Source: Akkermansiaceae bacterium UBA7890 (GTDB lineage: Bacteria > Verrucomicrobiota > Verrucomicrobiia > Verrucomicrobiales > Akkermansiaceae). From it: a DNA stretch of 14,983 bases. Location: the NCBI GenBank assembly GCA_002501065.1, contig DLRK01000140.1, positions 1,435 to 16,417 of the forward strand. Reading direction: 5' to 3'. Below, piece by piece: positions 14,677 through 14,983 of this stretch; positions within the stretch are counted from its first letter, which is position 1, and every line of letters begins with the position of its first letter. The notes under the pieces are model-generated. The model was given only the letters and a program-made list of their open reading frames with translations. It had not been told where the DNA came from and did no database searches. The position numbers and the translations under genes were made by a program.

Positions 14677-14983
14677 ATGTCCGATTCTTCGACTCAATCA
14701 CGGCGATCAGATTCCGGAGGAAGCTCCGGCAATCACCGTAATAGAAATAGAAATAGAAATAGAAACCGCAATCGAAATCACAACCGGTCCCGCAGTGACG
14801 GAGCCGGCGGCGGGCAACATTCCAGCGGTCGCCGCTCCGGTGGCCGCCGTCCTCGCCGGGGACCACCCCGTGTTTCGCTGACCTGGTGGCAGAAGATCCT
14901 GAAGGCCATCGGCCTCTACAAGGAAACCGTCCGCCCACCACGCAAACGCAACAACGACCCCGCAACCAAGGAAACCAGAAAGG
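14677..14983 (+). CDS. Asn/Arg-rich protein, putative RNA-binding protein N-terminus (partial, runs off the window)
   Basis: An open frame starts at ATG 14677 and continues for 102 codons to the window edge without a stop. It begins MSDSSTQSRRSDSGGSSGN, followed by an alternating Asn-Arg run (about residues 20-35). A Gly/Arg/Ser-rich basic stretch leads to GRRPRRGPPRVSLTWWQKIL and KAIGLYKETVRPPRKRN. This disordered basic start, then a short hydrophobic (F/W)WQKIL..GLYK segment and a Lys/Arg/Pro linker, resembles from memory verrucomicrobial proteins that carry a C-terminal RNA recognition motif. That domain would lie beyond the edge, so the assignment is inference. The frame is favoured over the overlapping frame ending at 14881 because it keeps this family-like segment. 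No clear Shine-Dalgarno precedes the ATG. Confidence 0.6.
   Translation, partial: MSDSSTQSRRSDSGGSSGNHRNRNRNRNRNRNRNHNRSRSDGAGGGQHSSGRRSGGRRPRRGPPRVSLTWWQKILKAIGLYKETVRPPRKRNNDPATKETRK
14740..14763 (+). repeat. In-frame hexanucleotide tandem repeat (AATAGA)4
   Basis: Four perfect copies of AATAGA, each coding Asn-Arg, lie inside the right-edge gene. Degenerate continuation follows (AACCGC, AATCGA, AATCAC, AACCGG) to about 14787, where the peptide pattern persists with different codons. AGA is otherwise uncommon for Arg in these genes. The unit is a multiple of three, so copy-number change would lengthen or shorten the Asn-Arg run without breaking the frame. Confidence 0.85.

Noticed and set aside
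14740..14763. CRISPR-like or satellite array
   Set aside because: The unit is 6 bp with no spacers and it is in frame with a coding sequence; it is a simple coding microsatellite.
14297..14881. A 194-codon open frame before the right edge, including an IEIEIEIE run
   Set aside because: The Ile-Glu run is the AATAGA repeat read out of frame. The alternative frame from 14677 continues to the edge with a family-like WWQKIL/GLYK segment. A GGAG 10 bases before ATG 14351 was noted, but the product is unrecognisable and its codon bias is poor.

Overview
The window is a GC-rich (roughly 60%) bacterial chromosome segment, densely coded and mostly housekeeping. It most likely comes from the phylum Verrucomicrobiota. 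The clues are inferential. One is a secreted protease whose C-terminal domain carries a 'YAVEQSPDLVSW' type motif common in verrucomicrobial exported proteins. Another is a short glutamyl-tRNA reductase. A third is an Asn/Arg-rich protein start at the right edge resembling the N-terminus of verrucomicrobial RNA-binding proteins. Shine-Dalgarno signals are weak before most starts. No tRNA, rRNA, CRISPR array, insertion sequence or prophage gene was seen.

Layout. At 1-1535 (+) there is a flotillin-like SPFH membrane scaffold, possibly overlapped by the tail of an unseen upstream gene. It converges on a secreted trypsin-fold protease (1640-2668, -). At 2796-7085 (-) lies a tightly packed tetrapyrrole operon: a HemX/CcsA-type membrane protein, glutamyl-tRNA reductase (hemA), porphobilinogen deaminase (hemC), and a uroporphyrinogen-III methyltransferase fused to uroporphyrinogen-III synthase (cobA-hemD). 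Divergent from it are adenine phosphoribosyltransferase (apt, +), a three-part secreted protein (HtrA-like protease, beta-sandwich, SirB1/transglutaminase-like domain, +) and the PII uridylyltransferase glnD (+). glnD converges on a D,D-carboxypeptidase (-). The last roughly 480 bases before the right edge hold a divergent intergenic region and the first 102 codons of an Asn/Arg-rich putative RNA-binding protein (+).

How it works together. The heme operon covers the committed step (glutamyl-tRNA to glutamate-1-semialdehyde), the step to hydroxymethylbilane and the closure to uroporphyrinogen III. It also covers the siroheme/corrin branch (precorrin-2), joined to the previous step in one polypeptide. 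Adjacent reading frames touch or nearly touch (6 nt, 4 nt overlap and 4 nt), so translational coupling is likely. The other genes look like independent units: nucleotide salvage, nitrogen signalling, envelope remodelling and envelope proteolysis.

No clearly new multi-gene system is visible. The most unusual single items are the protease/beta-sandwich/SirB1 fusion, the glutamyl-tRNA reductase lacking the usual C-terminal dimerisation region, and the right-edge leader with a 14-bp perfect palindrome and an in-frame hexanucleotide repeat. Family assignments come from motifs and remembered family features, not from a database search.
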